Shown: positions 7,886 to 17,473, numbered from the stretch's first letter. The stretch: DNA of 64,000 bases from Natronorubrum tibetense GA33 (GCF_000383975.1 NZ_KB913017.1:937133-1001132), one strand, 5' to 3'. The notes: generated by a model from the sequence alone, not told the origin. Numbers and translations: made by a program.

Positions 7886-9463
7886 ATGGCACAACAGCGA
7901 CGCATGGGCGGGCAGCCTATGTTCATTATGAGCGAGGATAGCCAGCGAACGCAGGGTCGCGACGCCCAGTCGTCGAACATTATGGCCGGCAAGGCGGTTG
8001 CCGAAGCCGTACGGACGACGCTCGGACCCCGCGGTATGGACAAGATGCTCGTCGACTCCGCCGGCGAGGTCGTCATCACCAACGACGGGGCGACGATTCT
8101 CAACGAGATGGACATCGAGCACCCCGCGGCCCAGATGATCGTCGAGGTTGCCGACTCCCAGGAGGAGGAGGTCGGTGACGGAACGACGACTGCGGCCGTA
8201 GTCGCCGGCAATCTGCTCGGCGAGGCCGAAGACCTCATCGAACAGGACGTCCACGCGACGACGATCGTCGAGGGTTATCACGAGGCCTCCGAAATCGCCC
8301 TCGAGGCAATCGCCGAACAGATCAGCGAAGATGCCGTCGATGACGAGGTGCTCAAGCAGGTCGGCGAATCGAGCATGACCGGCAAAGGAACCGGCGGTCT
8401 CACCGCCGAGTCGCTGGCCGAGACGGTCGTCGAAGCGATCCGCCACGTCGAGACCGACGACGGCGTCGCTCGCGACAACGTCACCGTCCACACGCAGGTC
8501 GGTGCCTCCTCGAACGCGACGGAGCTCGTTCCCGGCATCGTCATCGACGAAGAGCCCGCCCACGAGGGCATGCCCAGCGAGGTCGAGGACGCGTCGATCG
8601 CGGTTCTCGACGTCGAACTCGGCGTCCGCACGGGCGATATCGACGCCGAGTACGCCATCGACTCGATCGATCAGCTCAACACGGCCATCGACGCCGAGGA
8701 GAGCGAGGTTCGGGGCTACGCCGAGACCGTCGCCGAGAGCGGGGCCGACGTCGTCTTCACGACCGACGACGTCGACGACCGCGTCAGCAACTACCTCGCC
8801 AACGAGGGCGTCCTCGTCTTCGAGAACATCGGCAACAGCGACGCTCGAGACATCGTCTCCGCGACGGGCGCTCGCCGCGTCGGTGCCCTCGACGACTTAG
8901 AGGAGTCCGACTTCGGCCACGCCGACCGCATCCGGAGCGAGAACTTCGGCGACGACGACCTCGCGTTCATCGAGGGCGGCGCGGCGGCCGAGACCGTCAC
9001 CGTCTTCGTCCGTGGCGGTACCGAACACGTCGTCGACGAACTCGAGCGCGCCATCGGCGACGCACTCGACGTCGTGGCGACCGCACTCGCCTCCGGCGAG
9101 GTCGTCCCCGGCGCCGGCGCGACCGAGATCGCCATCGCGGACAAGATCCGTCAGGAAGCCGCGGGCATCGAGGGCCGCAAACAGCTCGCCGTGACGGCCT
9201 TCGCCGACGCGCTCGACGTGATCCCGCGAACGCTCGCCGCCAACACCGGCCAGGACCCCATCGACGCACTCGTGGACCTTCGTGCCGCCCACGAATCCGA
9301 GGGCCGCGCCGGCCTGATCACCGACGGAGAGACCGTCACCATCGACGACCCATTCGAGTACGGCGTCGTCGACCCTGCCGACGTCAAACGTGAAGCCATC
9401 GAGAGCGCGACCGAGGCCGCGACGATGATCGTCCGCATCGACGACGTCATCGCCGCCGAGTAA
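7886..9463 (+). CDS. cct3: Thermosome (group II chaperonin) subunit, short-tailed
   Basis: 525 residues from ATG 7886. Equatorial-domain signatures are present: [23 protein letters not shown], the GDGTTT nucleotide motif (around residue 95) and the C-terminal [12 protein letters not shown]. It folds proteins in a double-ring ATP-driven chamber. The protein ends at ...DDVIAAE and lacks the Gly-Met-rich tail usual in the main haloarchaeal thermosome subunits, which matches the third, tail-less type (Cct3-like). A good TATA box is at 7844. Confidence 0.93.
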   Translation: MAQQRRMGGQPMFIMSEDSQRTQGRDAQSSNIMAGKAVAEAVRTTLGPRGMDKMLVDSAGEVVITNDGATILNEMDIEHPAAQMIVEVADSQEEEVGDGTTTAAVVAGNLLGEAEDLIEQDVHATTIVEGYHEASEIALEAIAEQISEDAVDDEVLKQVGESSMTGKGTGGLTAESLAETVVEAIRHVETDDGVARDNVTVHTQVGASSNATELVPGIVIDEEPAHEGMPSEVEDASIAVLDVELGVRTGDIDAEYAIDSIDQLNTAIDAEESEVRGYAETVAESGADVVFTTDDVDDRVSNYLANEGVLVFENIGNSDARDIVSATGARRVGALDDLEESDFGHADRIRSENFGDDDLAFIEGGAAAETVTVFVRGGTEHVVDELERAIGDALDVVATALASGEVVPGAGATEIAIADKIRQEAAGIEGRKQLAVTAFADALDVIPRTLAANTGQDPIDALVDLRAAHESEGRAGLITDGETVTIDDPFEYGVVDPADVKREAIESATEAATMIVRIDDVIAAE

Positions 9464-9524
9464 CGCCGTCGCTCACCGTTTTTCGTTTTGCATCGAGTGT
9501 AGTGACAGTCGTGCGGCCAGCAAT

Positions 9525-9534
9525 GTTATATGTT
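9525..9534 (+). promoter_or_regulatory. TATA box of the HalOD1 gene
   Basis: GTTATATGTT at 9525-9534 is about 26-30 bases before ATG 9560, so the transcript is probably leaderless; this supports the 9560 start over the upstream ATG at 9530. Confidence 0.55.
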
Positions 9535-9559
9535 GACATGGCGAAATACACACCGTATC

Positions 9560-9928
9560 ATGTCAGGAACGACTCGAGATCGGCTGACGCCGGTCAGTAA
9601 GACGGTTGACCGTCAGCTCTACTACGACGAGGGCCACGGAACGTATCACGCGTGGTGTCCCGACGTGGACTACGAGCCGGTGAGCACGGGACTCGTGATG
9701 GCCGTCTCGTCGATCCTCGAGACCGATCCAGCCGATCTCGAGTCGCTCTCGGCCTCCATCGATCCCGACGCGCTGAACGCCCTCGTCGGCCACTGGAGTG
9801 AACGCGAGCCACAGGGTGGGCGGAACTCGATCGCGTTTTCGTTCGCCGACTGTCTCATTACCGTCTACGCCGACGGCGAAATTGTAATCGATCCCGACCG
9901 CCCCGTCGACGAATCAATCGGTGCGTAA
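9560..9928 (+). CDS. HalOD1 output-domain protein
   Basis: 122 residues. After a short polar N-terminus come YYDEGHGTYHAWCPDVDYEPVS and SILETDPADLESLSASIDPDALNAL, then ISFSFADCLITVYADGEIVI-type strands, the pattern of the halobacterial output domain 1 (HalOD1). The family is specific to haloarchaea and is found alone or attached to sensory modules; its biochemical role is unknown. It stands alone, downstream of the thermosome gene with its own promoter. Confidence 0.85.
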   Translation: MSGTTRDRLTPVSKTVDRQLYYDEGHGTYHAWCPDVDYEPVSTGLVMAVSSILETDPADLESLSASIDPDALNALVGHWSEREPQGGRNSIAFSFADCLITVYADGEIVIDPDRPVDESIGA

Positions 9929-9982
9929 TCGGTTGCGCACCGAGCGCGGCCGTCGTCGGTCGGCTCCGTTCGTATCGTCCGT

Positions 9983-10879
9983 TCACTCGCTATCAGTGAG
10001 ATCGTTACTGCAGTCAGCGGTAGCCGCGGTCTCGAGAACCACCCGATCGCTAGCCGCGAGTGCGAATGCCTCGTCTCCCCGCCCCCGATTGACATCGAGT
10101 TCTACGTAGCCCTGGCTGCCGACGGTGGCGAGTTTTTCACCGGCGGGGACCGCGGCGAACGTCTCGCCGACGGGTATAGTATCACCGTTCGCGACGATCC
10201 GCTCCCGTCCGGCGAGGAATCCCCCCGGAACGTTCGTGACGACGTTTCCGAAGCCGTCGACGACCAGCACCTCCCCCGTCGCGCAGTCGTGTTCTCCCGC
10301 TGGCCCGGTCTCGAGCGTCGCCTCCGGGAGCACGAGATCAACGGGAGCGCCCGAAAACGGCGCGAGCCACTCGAGGTCACCGAGGGCCTCGAGCGCGGAG
10401 TCATGAACTCCCGCTGCGGCGGGCGCGAAGACATCCCGGCCGTGGAACGTGTTGCTCGCGGGTCCCGCAGTCGCATCCTCCGGGTCGGTGGAATCCGCTG
10501 TCGCCGATCGCTGTGTGCCGGCTGGTTCGACGGGCTCGAGACGACGCTCGTCGATGACGTAGTACTCGAGGTCGGCGTCGCCGGCGAGTCGGCGCGCGGC
10601 GGGGAGCAGGACGCCGTTATCGGGACCGACGAGCGCGTGCTCGCCCGCACGGACGACTAGCGCGTTGCGGTCGGTGCCGACGCCGGGATCGACGACGACG
10701 AGGTGGGTCGCCGGCGGAAAGTAGGGAAGCGTTTCGCGGAGCCAGAAGGCGGCGGCACGAACGTCCTGACGGGGGAAGTCGTGGGCGACATCTACCAGCC
10801 TGCAATCGGTTCGCTGGAGAATAACGCCCTTCATCGCCGCGGGGTACGGCGAACCGAAATCCGACGCGAGCGTGATCAT
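9983..10879 (-). CDS. SAM hydrolase / SAM hydroxide adenosyltransferase (DUF62)
   Basis: 298 residues from ATG 10879 (MITLASDFGSPYPAAMKG). Family marks are the N-terminal TLxxDFGxxY, VDVAHDFPRQDVRAAAFWL, VVVDPGVGTDR and GPDNGVL, and the C-terminal domain with VDGFGNVVTNV. These enzymes split S-adenosylmethionine to adenosine and methionine using water. A low-complexity linker (residues about 125-145) is a haloarchaeal insertion. The frame continues open upstream of 10879 but that part is a shadow of the next gene. Confidence 0.92.
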   Translation of the reverse strand: MITLASDFGSPYPAAMKGVILQRTDCRLVDVAHDFPRQDVRAAAFWLRETLPYFPPATHLVVVDPGVGTDRNALVVRAGEHALVGPDNGVLLPAARRLAGDADLEYYVIDERRLEPVEPAGTQRSATADSTDPEDATAGPASNTFHGRDVFAPAAAGVHDSALEALGDLEWLAPFSGAPVDLVLPEATLETGPAGEHDCATGEVLVVDGFGNVVTNVPGGFLAGRERIVANGDTIPVGETFAAVPAGEKLATVGSQGYVELDVNRGRGDEAFALAASDRVVLETAATADCSNDLTDSE

Positions 10880-10935
10880 GTGCCGTCGTAGCGTTCGATC
10901 GAAGAAAGGCGATTCGGAACGGTCGTTCGGAGCGG

Positions 10936-11496
10936 CTACGGGCGGACAGTGCTTCGCAACGATGTGAGACCCCACGCTCCGATCCACAGGCAGACCGACG
11001 TGAAAAAGAGGACGAACGCCGCGTGTCCATCCAGTCCGGCTACTGACTCGAGACCGACTACCGACCCGATCGGCGGAGGTGAACGGAATCCGATGGTCCA
11101 GAACTCCGCAAAGAGAACGACGATCGGAAAGCTCACGACGGCGAGGACGATCGCACCGCACTCGAGACAGCAGACGAGGAGGGTTCCGACGCCGACGTCG
11201 AGATCGACACCGGATCGCGTCGCGTCGAGTACCGCTCGAACGACCACGAATCCCGGCGGCAGACCGGCGCTCAGCAGCGTCAACGGGACCAAATACATCG
11301 TGAGGCTCTGCATCCACTCGCTGAGCCAACCGAACCCCTGAATCGGCGTTGTCGCCTCCAGCGCGATGGCGATAACCGTTAGACTCCCGCCGAGGATCGG
11401 AAGGCCGACGAGCAGTACCGCCGTCAAGACCCATCCCGAGAAGAACCGTGACCGATCTCGCCCTCGAGAGCCGTCCGGGACCGGGGTCGAGTGCAT
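10936..11496 (-). CDS. Multi-pass membrane protein of unknown function
   Basis: 186 residues with four hydrophobic segments (residues about 22-48, 63-90, 103-130, 158-180). There is a short basic N-terminus (GSRGRDRSRFF) and no recognisable motif. It starts one base after the nadM stop, so the two are probably co-transcribed, and it is followed 56 bases later by the SAM hydrolase. I do not recognise a family. Confidence 0.65.
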   Translation of the reverse strand: MHSTPVPDGSRGRDRSRFFSGWVLTAVLLVGLPILGGSLTVIAIALEATTPIQGFGWLSEWMQSLTMYLVPLTLLSAGLPPGFVVVRAVLDATRSGVDLDVGVGTLLVCCLECGAIVLAVVSFPIVVLFAEFWTIGFRSPPPIGSVVGLESVAGLDGHAAFVLFFTSVCLWIGAWGLTSLRSTVRP

Positions 11497-11497
11497 C

Positions 11498-12016
11498 TCA
11501 CTCGCCGTTCGAGTCCGAGCCGCTGATCATTTGGATGCGTTCGATGCCCCCGATTTCGCCGATGACGCCGGCTACGGCTTCGGGAACCAGTGTCTCCCAG
11601 TCGCCGCCGTGGATCATCCGTTGGCGGACTTCGCTCCCCTCGAGCACCTCGCGGTTGAACATCGGCGACTGGCGGATCTCGATGTCGGCCTCGCGAAACA
11701 GCTGGATGACCAGCGGGTTGTTCGAGTAGGCGACGTCGAAGTCCGGACTCATGCTCTGGACGTGGCTCACCCAGACCGAGTTGCGCTCTAAGTCCTCGAT
11801 CGGGACGGCGTAGGTCACGAGATCGTGATCGACGAGCGACTTCGTGATCATCATGATCCGTTCGCCGGCCGTGAACGGGTTTCGGATCGTGTGTGAGTCG
11901 TCAGCGCTCCCGATGCCGAGTACGAGTTCGTCGACGTCGTCGGCGATCTGCTCGACCATGCTGAGGTGGCCGTCGTGGAACGGCTGAAAGCGGCCGATGT
12001 AGAACCCCCGGGTCAT
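11498..12016 (-). CDS. nadM: Nicotinamide-nucleotide adenylyltransferase (archaeal NadM type)
   Basis: 172 residues from ATG 12016 (MTRGFYIGRFQPFHDGHL). The GRFQPFHxGHL nucleotidyltransferase signature is at the N-terminus, ELVLGIGSADDSHT follows, and NRExLEGSEVRQRM occupies the ISGTxIR position. It makes NAD from NMN and ATP. The size agrees with archaeal NadM. The more upstream start at 12124 adds out-of-family residues and is rejected. Confidence 0.95.
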   Translation of the reverse strand: MTRGFYIGRFQPFHDGHLSMVEQIADDVDELVLGIGSADDSHTIRNPFTAGERIMMITKSLVDHDLVTYAVPIEDLERNSVWVSHVQSMSPDFDVAYSNNPLVIQLFREADIEIRQSPMFNREVLEGSEVRQRMIHGGDWETLVPEAVAGVIGEIGGIERIQMISGSDSNGE

Positions 12017-12284
12017 GCCGGACAGTGTTCGGGCCGCGTGCTTAAGCGTGGCGAGTTTTCCAGCGGCTGAACGGCCGTCTTTGCCGGCGTCTCGAGCGAC
12101 CGCATGACTGGGAGCGAGTACCACACATCTTGCGGGCTCGACACGACCGCATGAAAACGAGGCGGAAAGACTAATCCCGCCTTTCGACGCCTGTAGGTGC
12201 CGGTTTCAGGCACTGTCACCATACTCCGCATGGAGAAAGTATATCAGTCCCAATCCCTTCGAATCAGGTACTGAACAGAGTTCT

Positions 12285-14510
12285 ATGAGTAACGATACGA
12301 ACGTTGACGACCCTCCCGAAGACGCCCCTTCCACTGAGCCTGACGAGGAGCAGGCACAGCCTCGGTCCCAGGACCAGGAGTCGGTGCGTCAGGGAGAACG
12401 GTCGCCGCCTGAGGAGGACGGTGACCGGCGCGACGACGTCGACGACGGTGACCAACAGGAGGAGATCGACGACGGCGACGAGTTCGACGACCCGATCGAC
12501 GAGTTCGATCGGGAGTCGACCGACGAGGACGACGACATCGAAACCGTCGAAGATCTCGGGAGTACGGTCGACGTCGATCCGGGCGTCGAGATCGACGAGG
12601 AGAACGCCGAGGACGATCTACTCGGCGGTCTCAAGGTCGACTCGACGGCAGATATCGAGGTTCCGGATCGGCTCGTCGACCAGGTCATCGGTCAGGACGA
12701 AGCACGGGATATCATCATCAAGGCGGCCAAGCAGCGACGGCACGTGATGATGATCGGCTCCCCGGGTACCGGGAAGTCGATGCTGGCGAAAGCGATGAGC
12801 CAGTTGCTCCCGAAAGAGGATCTCCAGGACGTCTTAGTCTACCACAACCCAGACGACGGCAACGAGCCGAAGGTCCGAACCGTCCCCGCCGGCAAAGGAG
12901 AACAGATCATCGACGCCCACAAGGAGGAAGCTCGCAAGCGCAACCAGATGCGCTCGATCCTGATGTGGGTCATCATCGCGATCATCATCGGCTACGCGAT
13001 TCTCAGCCCCGCCAGCATTCTGCTCGGCATTCTCGCGGCGGGTATCGTCTGGCTGATCTTCCGCTACACGTCCCGCGGCACGGACGCCATGGTGCCGAAC
13101 ATGATCGTCAACAACGGCGATCAGCGCACCGCACCGTTCGAGGACGCGACCGGTGCCCACGCCGGCGCACTGCTGGGCGACGTTCGCCACGACCCCTTCC
13201 AGTCCGGTGGGATGGAAACCCCGAGCCACGACCGCGTCGAACCCGGCTCGATCCACCAGTCCAACAAGGGCGTGCTGTTCGTCGACGAGATGAACACGCT
13301 CGACATCCGCACCCAACAGAAGCTGATGACCGCGATTCAGGAGGGCGAGTTCGCCATCACTGGCCAGTCCGAGCGCTCCTCGGGTGCGATGGTCCAGACC
13401 GAACCCGTCCCCTGTGACTTCATCATGATCGCGGCGGGGAACTTAGACGCGATGGAGAACATGCACCCCGCGCTCCGCTCGCGAATCAAGGGCTACGGCT
13501 ACGAAGTCTACATGGAGGACACCATCGAGGACACCCCCGAGATGCGCCGGAAGTACGCCCGCTTCATCGCCCAGGAGGTCGAACGCGACGGCCGACTGCC
13601 CCACTTTACCCGCGAGGCCGTCGAGGAGCTCATCCTCGAGGCCAAACGCCGCGCCGGCCGGAAGGAACACCTCACGCTGCACTTCCGGAACCTCGGCGGA
13701 CTGGTCCGCGTCGCAGGCGACATCGCCCGCGCCGAGGATCGGGAACACACGACTCGAGAGGACGTCCTGCAGGCCAAGCGCCGCTCCCGGTCGATCGAGC
13801 AACAGCTCGCCGACGACTACATCGAGCGCCGCAAGGACTACGAACTGCAGGTCACCGACGACGGCGTCGAGGGCCGCGTCAACGGACTCGCCGTCATGGG
13901 CGAGGACTCCGGGATCATGCTCCCCGTGATGGCCGAAATCGCCCCCGCACAGGGTGGCGGACAGGTCATCGCGACGGGACAGCTAAAGGAGATGGCCGAG
14001 GAGTCCGTCCAGAACGTCTCGGCGATCATCAAGAAGTTCTCCGACGTGGACCTCTCGGAGAAGGACATCCACATCCAGTTCGTCCAGGCCGGCGAAGGCG
14101 GCGTCGACGGCGACTCCGCCTCGATTACGGTGGCAACCGCCGTTATCAGCGCCTTAGAGGACATTCCGGTCGATCAGTCGATTGCGATGACCGGCTCGCT
14201 GTCGGTTCGGGGCGACGTGCTCCCCGTCGGCGGCGTCACCCACAAGATCGAAGCCGCCGCGAAGGCCGGCTGCGAAAAGGTCATCATCCCCGCTGCAAAC
14301 GAGCAGGACGTGATGATCGAAGACGAGTACAAGGAGATGATCGAGATCATCCCGTGTTCGAACATTAGCGAAGTGTTAGATGTCGCGCTGATGGGCGAAC
14401 CGAAAAAAGACTCGCTGGTCGACCGCCTCAAGTCGATCACTGGCTCGGCCTTCGAGGGCAGCCAGAGCGGCGTCGGCTCCGCCAGCGGCTCGAACCCGAG
14501 TCCGCAATAG
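12285..14510 (+). CDS. lonB: Membrane-bound ATP-dependent protease LonB
   Basis: 741 residues. A very acidic N-terminal region (residues 1-115) precedes the AAA+ module with Walker A GSPGTGKS near residue 158, split by two adjacent membrane helices (about 224-260), as in archaeal LonB. The C-terminal protease domain has the catalytic Ser in GDSAS (about 611) and Lys in THKIEAA (about 654). It is the main membrane quality-control protease of archaea. The long acidic N-terminus is typical of haloarchaeal forms. It directly abuts the CPBP gene downstream. Confidence 0.97.
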   Translation: MSNDTNVDDPPEDAPSTEPDEEQAQPRSQDQESVRQGERSPPEEDGDRRDDVDDGDQQEEIDDGDEFDDPIDEFDRESTDEDDDIETVEDLGSTVDVDPGVEIDEENAEDDLLGGLKVDSTADIEVPDRLVDQVIGQDEARDIIIKAAKQRRHVMMIGSPGTGKSMLAKAMSQLLPKEDLQDVLVYHNPDDGNEPKVRTVPAGKGEQIIDAHKEEARKRNQMRSILMWVIIAIIIGYAILSPASILLGILAAGIVWLIFRYTSRGTDAMVPNMIVNNGDQRTAPFEDATGAHAGALLGDVRHDPFQSGGMETPSHDRVEPGSIHQSNKGVLFVDEMNTLDIRTQQKLMTAIQEGEFAITGQSERSSGAMVQTEPVPCDFIMIAAGNLDAMENMHPALRSRIKGYGYEVYMEDTIEDTPEMRRKYARFIAQEVERDGRLPHFTREAVEELILEAKRRAGRKEHLTLHFRNLGGLVRVAGDIARAEDREHTTREDVLQAKRRSRSIEQQLADDYIERRKDYELQVTDDGVEGRVNGLAVMGEDSGIMLPVMAEIAPAQGGGQVIATGQLKEMAEESVQNVSAIIKKFSDVDLSEKDIHIQFVQAGEGGVDGDSASITVATAVISALEDIPVDQSIAMTGSLSVRGDVLPVGGVTHKIEAAAKAGCEKVIIPAANEQDVMIEDEYKEMIEIIPCSNISEVLDVALMGEPKKDSLVDRLKSITGSAFEGSQSGVGSASGSNPSPQ

Positions 14511-15500
14511 ATGGCCGACTGGGCGACGTTCGCCGGTATTACGGGCGTCGTCCTCGTGTTATTGCTGGTTTTATCGTATCTGACGCAGTCAGCGTTCGAC
14601 GACGGCTCGAAGCCGGATACTGCCCGTGACTCGAGCGGCAGTCTCGACCCCGAACCGAGCGCGGACCTCGACTCGTCGACGCACACCGAACCAACAGACT
14701 CCCGTTCGGACATCGGGACCGACGATCCGGTTGCGACCGGTCGTGACGGACCGCTCGAGCGAGATGCGAATCCTGCTACCCCCGACGTCGAATTCGGCGA
14801 GCGGACCGAGGCCACCCCGATCGATTCCGAGCACCATTCCCGTCCCGAACGCGGACAGCGCGCCGATCGACCGACCGAAGTCGATCCTCGATCGCTGTCG
14901 ACGGGAGAACTTCTGGCGAATGTCGCGCTCTCGCAGGGGCTGTTTGCCCTCGTCCTGCTCGGTGCCGTGATCTACACGGGGATTCCGGCCGACGCGCTGG
15001 GAATCGAGTTTTCGACTGGCTACCTCGAGCAGGGACTGCTGCTGGGAACGGCGTTCGGTCTCGTATTGTACGTCGCGAACGAAATCGGTGCCGCGGCGGC
15101 GACCCGGTTCGGCTTCGATCACGACGAAGAGCTTCGAGAACTGCTCGCGCCGGATTCGGCGCGGGGGTGGTCCGCCCTCCTGCTGGTCGTGCTTCCCATC
15201 ATCGCCGTCTTCGAGGAACTGCTCTTTCGCGCGGCGCTGATCGGGGTCATCGCAGCCGGCTTCGGCGTCTCGCCGTGGCTGCTCGCCGTCGTCTCCTCGG
15301 TCGCGTTCGCCGTCGGCCACGGCATGCAGGGATCGGTCGGTGTCGTCGTCACGGGCCTGCTCGGATTCGTCCTGGCGGCGATTTTCATCGTCACGGGGAG
15401 TTTCCTCGCGGTCGTCGTCGCACACTACCTGGTCAACGCCCTCGAGTTCGTCGTCCACGAGGGGCTGGGCTTCGACTGGGCCCAAACCCTCGAAAGCTAA
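14511..15500 (+). CDS. CPBP-family intramembrane metalloprotease
   Basis: 329 residues starting on the base after the lonB stop, so translationally linked. A single N-terminal helix (residues 6-28) is followed by a long disordered acidic linker (28-130) and a bundle of at least six helices. The CPBP motifs are visible: FEELLFRAALIG (EExxxR), then FAVGHG and a late HYLVNALEF (His). Such proteins act in CAAX-type processing or as membrane proteases; substrate is unknown. Pairing with lonB suggests a membrane-proteolysis unit. Confidence 0.88.
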   Translation: MADWATFAGITGVVLVLLLVLSYLTQSAFDDGSKPDTARDSSGSLDPEPSADLDSSTHTEPTDSRSDIGTDDPVATGRDGPLERDANPATPDVEFGERTEATPIDSEHHSRPERGQRADRPTEVDPRSLSTGELLANVALSQGLFALVLLGAVIYTGIPADALGIEFSTGYLEQGLLLGTAFGLVLYVANEIGAAAATRFGFDHDEELRELLAPDSARGWSALLLVVLPIIAVFEELLFRAALIGVIAAGFGVSPWLLAVVSSVAFAVGHGMQGSVGVVVTGLLGFVLAAIFIVTGSFLAVVVAHYLVNALEFVVHEGLGFDWAQTLES

Positions 15501-15525
15501 GGGTTGTGACCTGCTGGGTGTGGGT

Positions 15526-15879
15526 ATGAACGGGCTCGACGACGTTCCGGACACGGTCTATCGGGCGATCTTCTCCGGGATTATCCTCTACTTCGCACTG
15601 CTGTTGTACGCACAGGCGACGGGCGACTCTCTGGCGGCGTTCGCCTCGGAGTTCGTCTTCGGCGTGATCGCTATCGGCGTGGGAACGATTCTGTACCTGC
15701 AGGCCGAGACGGATCGCGGCTCGTGGGTAATTCCCGGGGCGGCCGTCTGTCTCGTCCTCGGCGGCATGTTCCAGTTCGCGTTCCTGTTTACCCGCATCCC
15801 GGTGCTCGATCAGGTGTCATCGATCATCGTCTTCGTCGGGATCGGGCTCTACATCTACGCGGTCTGGTACACCGACTAA
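15526..15879 (+). CDS. Small four-helix membrane protein
   Basis: 117 residues from ATG 15526 (MNGLDDVPDTVYRAIF), 25 bases after the CPBP gene. Four hydrophobic segments fill most of the protein (about 15-33, 40-60, 68-88, 95-113). Conserved-looking but without motif; family not recognised. It ends just before the IS element, whose right-end hairpin begins 15 bases later, so the element may serve as its 3' boundary. Confidence 0.7.
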   Translation: MNGLDDVPDTVYRAIFSGIILYFALLLYAQATGDSLAAFASEFVFGVIAIGVGTILYLQAETDRGSWVIPGAAVCLVLGGMFQFAFLFTRIPVLDQVSSIIVFVGIGLYIYAVWYTD

Positions 15880-15892
15880 CGCGTAGCCGCGG

Positions 15893-15990
15893 ATTGACAT
15901 CCTCCCCGCCCTGAAGGGCGAGGATTCTCACGGCACCGCGCCGCTGGGTTGGGATATTGTGGTTTACGACGTTACCTGTTCTTGAGGCGC
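15893..15990 (-). ncRNA. Candidate omega-RNA (reRNA) at the tnpB 3' end
   Basis: TnpB proteins use a guide RNA made from the element's right end, overlapping the tnpB 3' region and ending at the transposon border. The sequence from the tnpB stop to the border (through the GCGGCGCGG stretch and the terminal hairpin) has the expected position and structure. The 5' limit is a guess; no expression evidence is available. Confidence 0.45.
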
Positions 15991-17244
15991 GAATGCGCCA
16001 GTTTCCTTGTCAAACAGGAACGCCGATGGCTGTGCCAACCAGCCGTTACTCCTATTCACTGACAAACTCGGTGAACTCGGAGATACTTTCTGTCGGATGT
16101 TCTCAGCACCGTTCACGTCTGCGTTCGCTGTCGTCCCACATTCATCGCAGACGTACAACCCGCGCTCGACACGGTTCGCCTTCCGCGTGCGACCACAGCA
16201 CGAACACGACTTCGACGTGTCACGCTCGGACACCTCCTTGACGGTGATCCCTACCATCTCAGCCTTGTAGGTGAGCAACTCCGTGAAGCGGTCGAACGCC
16301 CACGAGTGGAGATCGAGATTGCCATGCCGACCCCAGTTTTCCGACTCACCGTTCTCGTCGTCCTCACGGATGTCGGAGAGATCACCAACCACGATTGTTC
16401 CAACGCCTTCCTCAACACACCGCTGAACGATGTGTTTTGAGAGCGCATGGAAGTAGTGGGTGCGGCGAGCCGACTTCTTCTGATTCAGCCGCATGGCTTG
16501 CTCAGAGTCCGAGTCGTCACACCGCGCGAGCCGCTTGCTGAAGTAGTAGTCATCCTGCTTCAGACAGTTCAACGGATACAGCTCGCTGTGGCCATCCTCG
16601 TAGGCTAACGCGGCAAAGTTGTTGATGCCGAGATCGATGCCGACAGTGTGATCGCCGGGCGACTCAGACACCTCAATCTCCACCTTACAGACGAAGTGGA
16701 GTTCCCATTCATCCCCTGTCCAAACCGTCTTCACTTGTTGGACGTTCTCCACGGTAGAGAGGTCAACGTCGGGACGAGTTTGGAATTTGCAGAGGATGAA
16801 GTCCGACCAATACTCTTTGAGATTCGATCCCTGTGAGAGTCGAACGCGATTGTACTGGGTGTCGAGTTTGAAGCCGGCGGCTTTGAACGTCACCGTCGAG
16901 TGCGGGTGATCGTCGTTGCGTTTGCGGTAGCCGGGCGGATTTGCTCTCGTGTCTCCGTTGCGTCGTTTGCCGTACCAGCCGTTGAACGCTTCAGCGAGTT
17001 CTTGAAGGACTCGCTGACTTGACTGAGAATGCAGGTCATCATAGCGTTCGTGGGTCTTGAGATACGCGGTGAGTTCGTTGTGATTTGGGATGTGACCGAT
17101 TTCGTCCCAGATCCGACTGCATGTCCACCGCCCGACGTTCCAGAGTTTCGAGGCTGCGAACCCGAGGGCGTCAAGACCGTCCGACACCCGTGACTGGTTC
17201 CGAATGGAAGCAGTATAGGTGCGCGTGACGACCTTTTTTGCCAT
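15964..17244 (-). CDS. tnpB: TnpB-like RNA-guided nuclease of an IS1341-type element
   Basis: 426 residues from ATG 17244 (MAKKVVTRTYTASI). N-terminal helical/OrfB-HTH region, then RuvC-I GIDLGINNFAAL (around residue 200), RuvC-II-like TIVVGDLSDIRED (around 285), a four-Cys zinc finger (CSCC...CDEC, about 350-372) and RuvC-III TTANADVNGAENI. The usual Glu of RuvC-II is Gly here (VVGDL), a change reported for TnpB groups with a rearranged active site. It cuts DNA next to a TAM guided by omega-RNA and helps the element persist. The gene looks intact. Confidence 0.93.
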   Translation of the reverse strand: MAKKVVTRTYTASIRNQSRVSDGLDALGFAASKLWNVGRWTCSRIWDEIGHIPNHNELTAYLKTHERYDDLHSQSSQRVLQELAEAFNGWYGKRRNGDTRANPPGYRKRNDDHPHSTVTFKAAGFKLDTQYNRVRLSQGSNLKEYWSDFILCKFQTRPDVDLSTVENVQQVKTVWTGDEWELHFVCKVEIEVSESPGDHTVGIDLGINNFAALAYEDGHSELYPLNCLKQDDYYFSKRLARCDDSDSEQAMRLNQKKSARRTHYFHALSKHIVQRCVEEGVGTIVVGDLSDIREDDENGESENWGRHGNLDLHSWAFDRFTELLTYKAEMVGITVKEVSERDTSKSCSCCGRTRKANRVERGLYVCDECGTTANADVNGAENIRQKVSPSSPSLSVNRSNGWLAQPSAFLFDKETGAFAPQEQVTS

Positions 17245-17344
17245 ACGTAACCTATGACAGCGATCCTACTTAACAGTGGCTATTGTCAAAGCGTGGAATA
17301 TCCTGCCGTGCCTTCGAACGGTGGACTATGGAGGAGTTGTCGGA

Positions 17345-17380
17345 TTCATCCCCGCGCTGAAGCGCGAGGCTTTCTCCTTG
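17345..17380 (-). repeat. Solo right-end hairpin of a second IS1341-type element
   Basis: TTCATCCCCGCGCTGAAGCG and its continuation hold a hairpin CGCGCT-GA-AGCGCG (17353-17366) in a context (…GAGAAAGCCTCGC… on the minus strand) nearly parallel to the right end at 15893-15930 but of a different subfamily. It points the same way as the intact element and has no tnpB of its own on the expected side. Confidence 0.55.
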
Positions 17381-17473
17381 ACTCTCCGTAACATGTGTTC
17401 GCCTGTGGTCGGCGAAGTAACACGCATGCTATCGATTTTCGAGCACTGTGTGTCCGACCATCTCGAGTTGAGA

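Larger units (their letters stand above)
15893..17290 (-). mobile_element. IS1341-type (tnpB-only) element of the IS200/IS605 superfamily
   Basis: The element carries a single tnpB gene and no TnpA Y1 transposase. Its right end, downstream of tnpB on the minus strand, has the hairpin CGCCCT-GA-AGGGCG (15907-15920) inside the common ATTGACATCCTCCCC...GAGGATTCTC context. The left boundary is not defined by an inverted repeat, as expected for this group; I place it loosely at about 17290. No target-site duplication is expected. Mobilisation would need a TnpA in trans. Confidence 0.75.
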
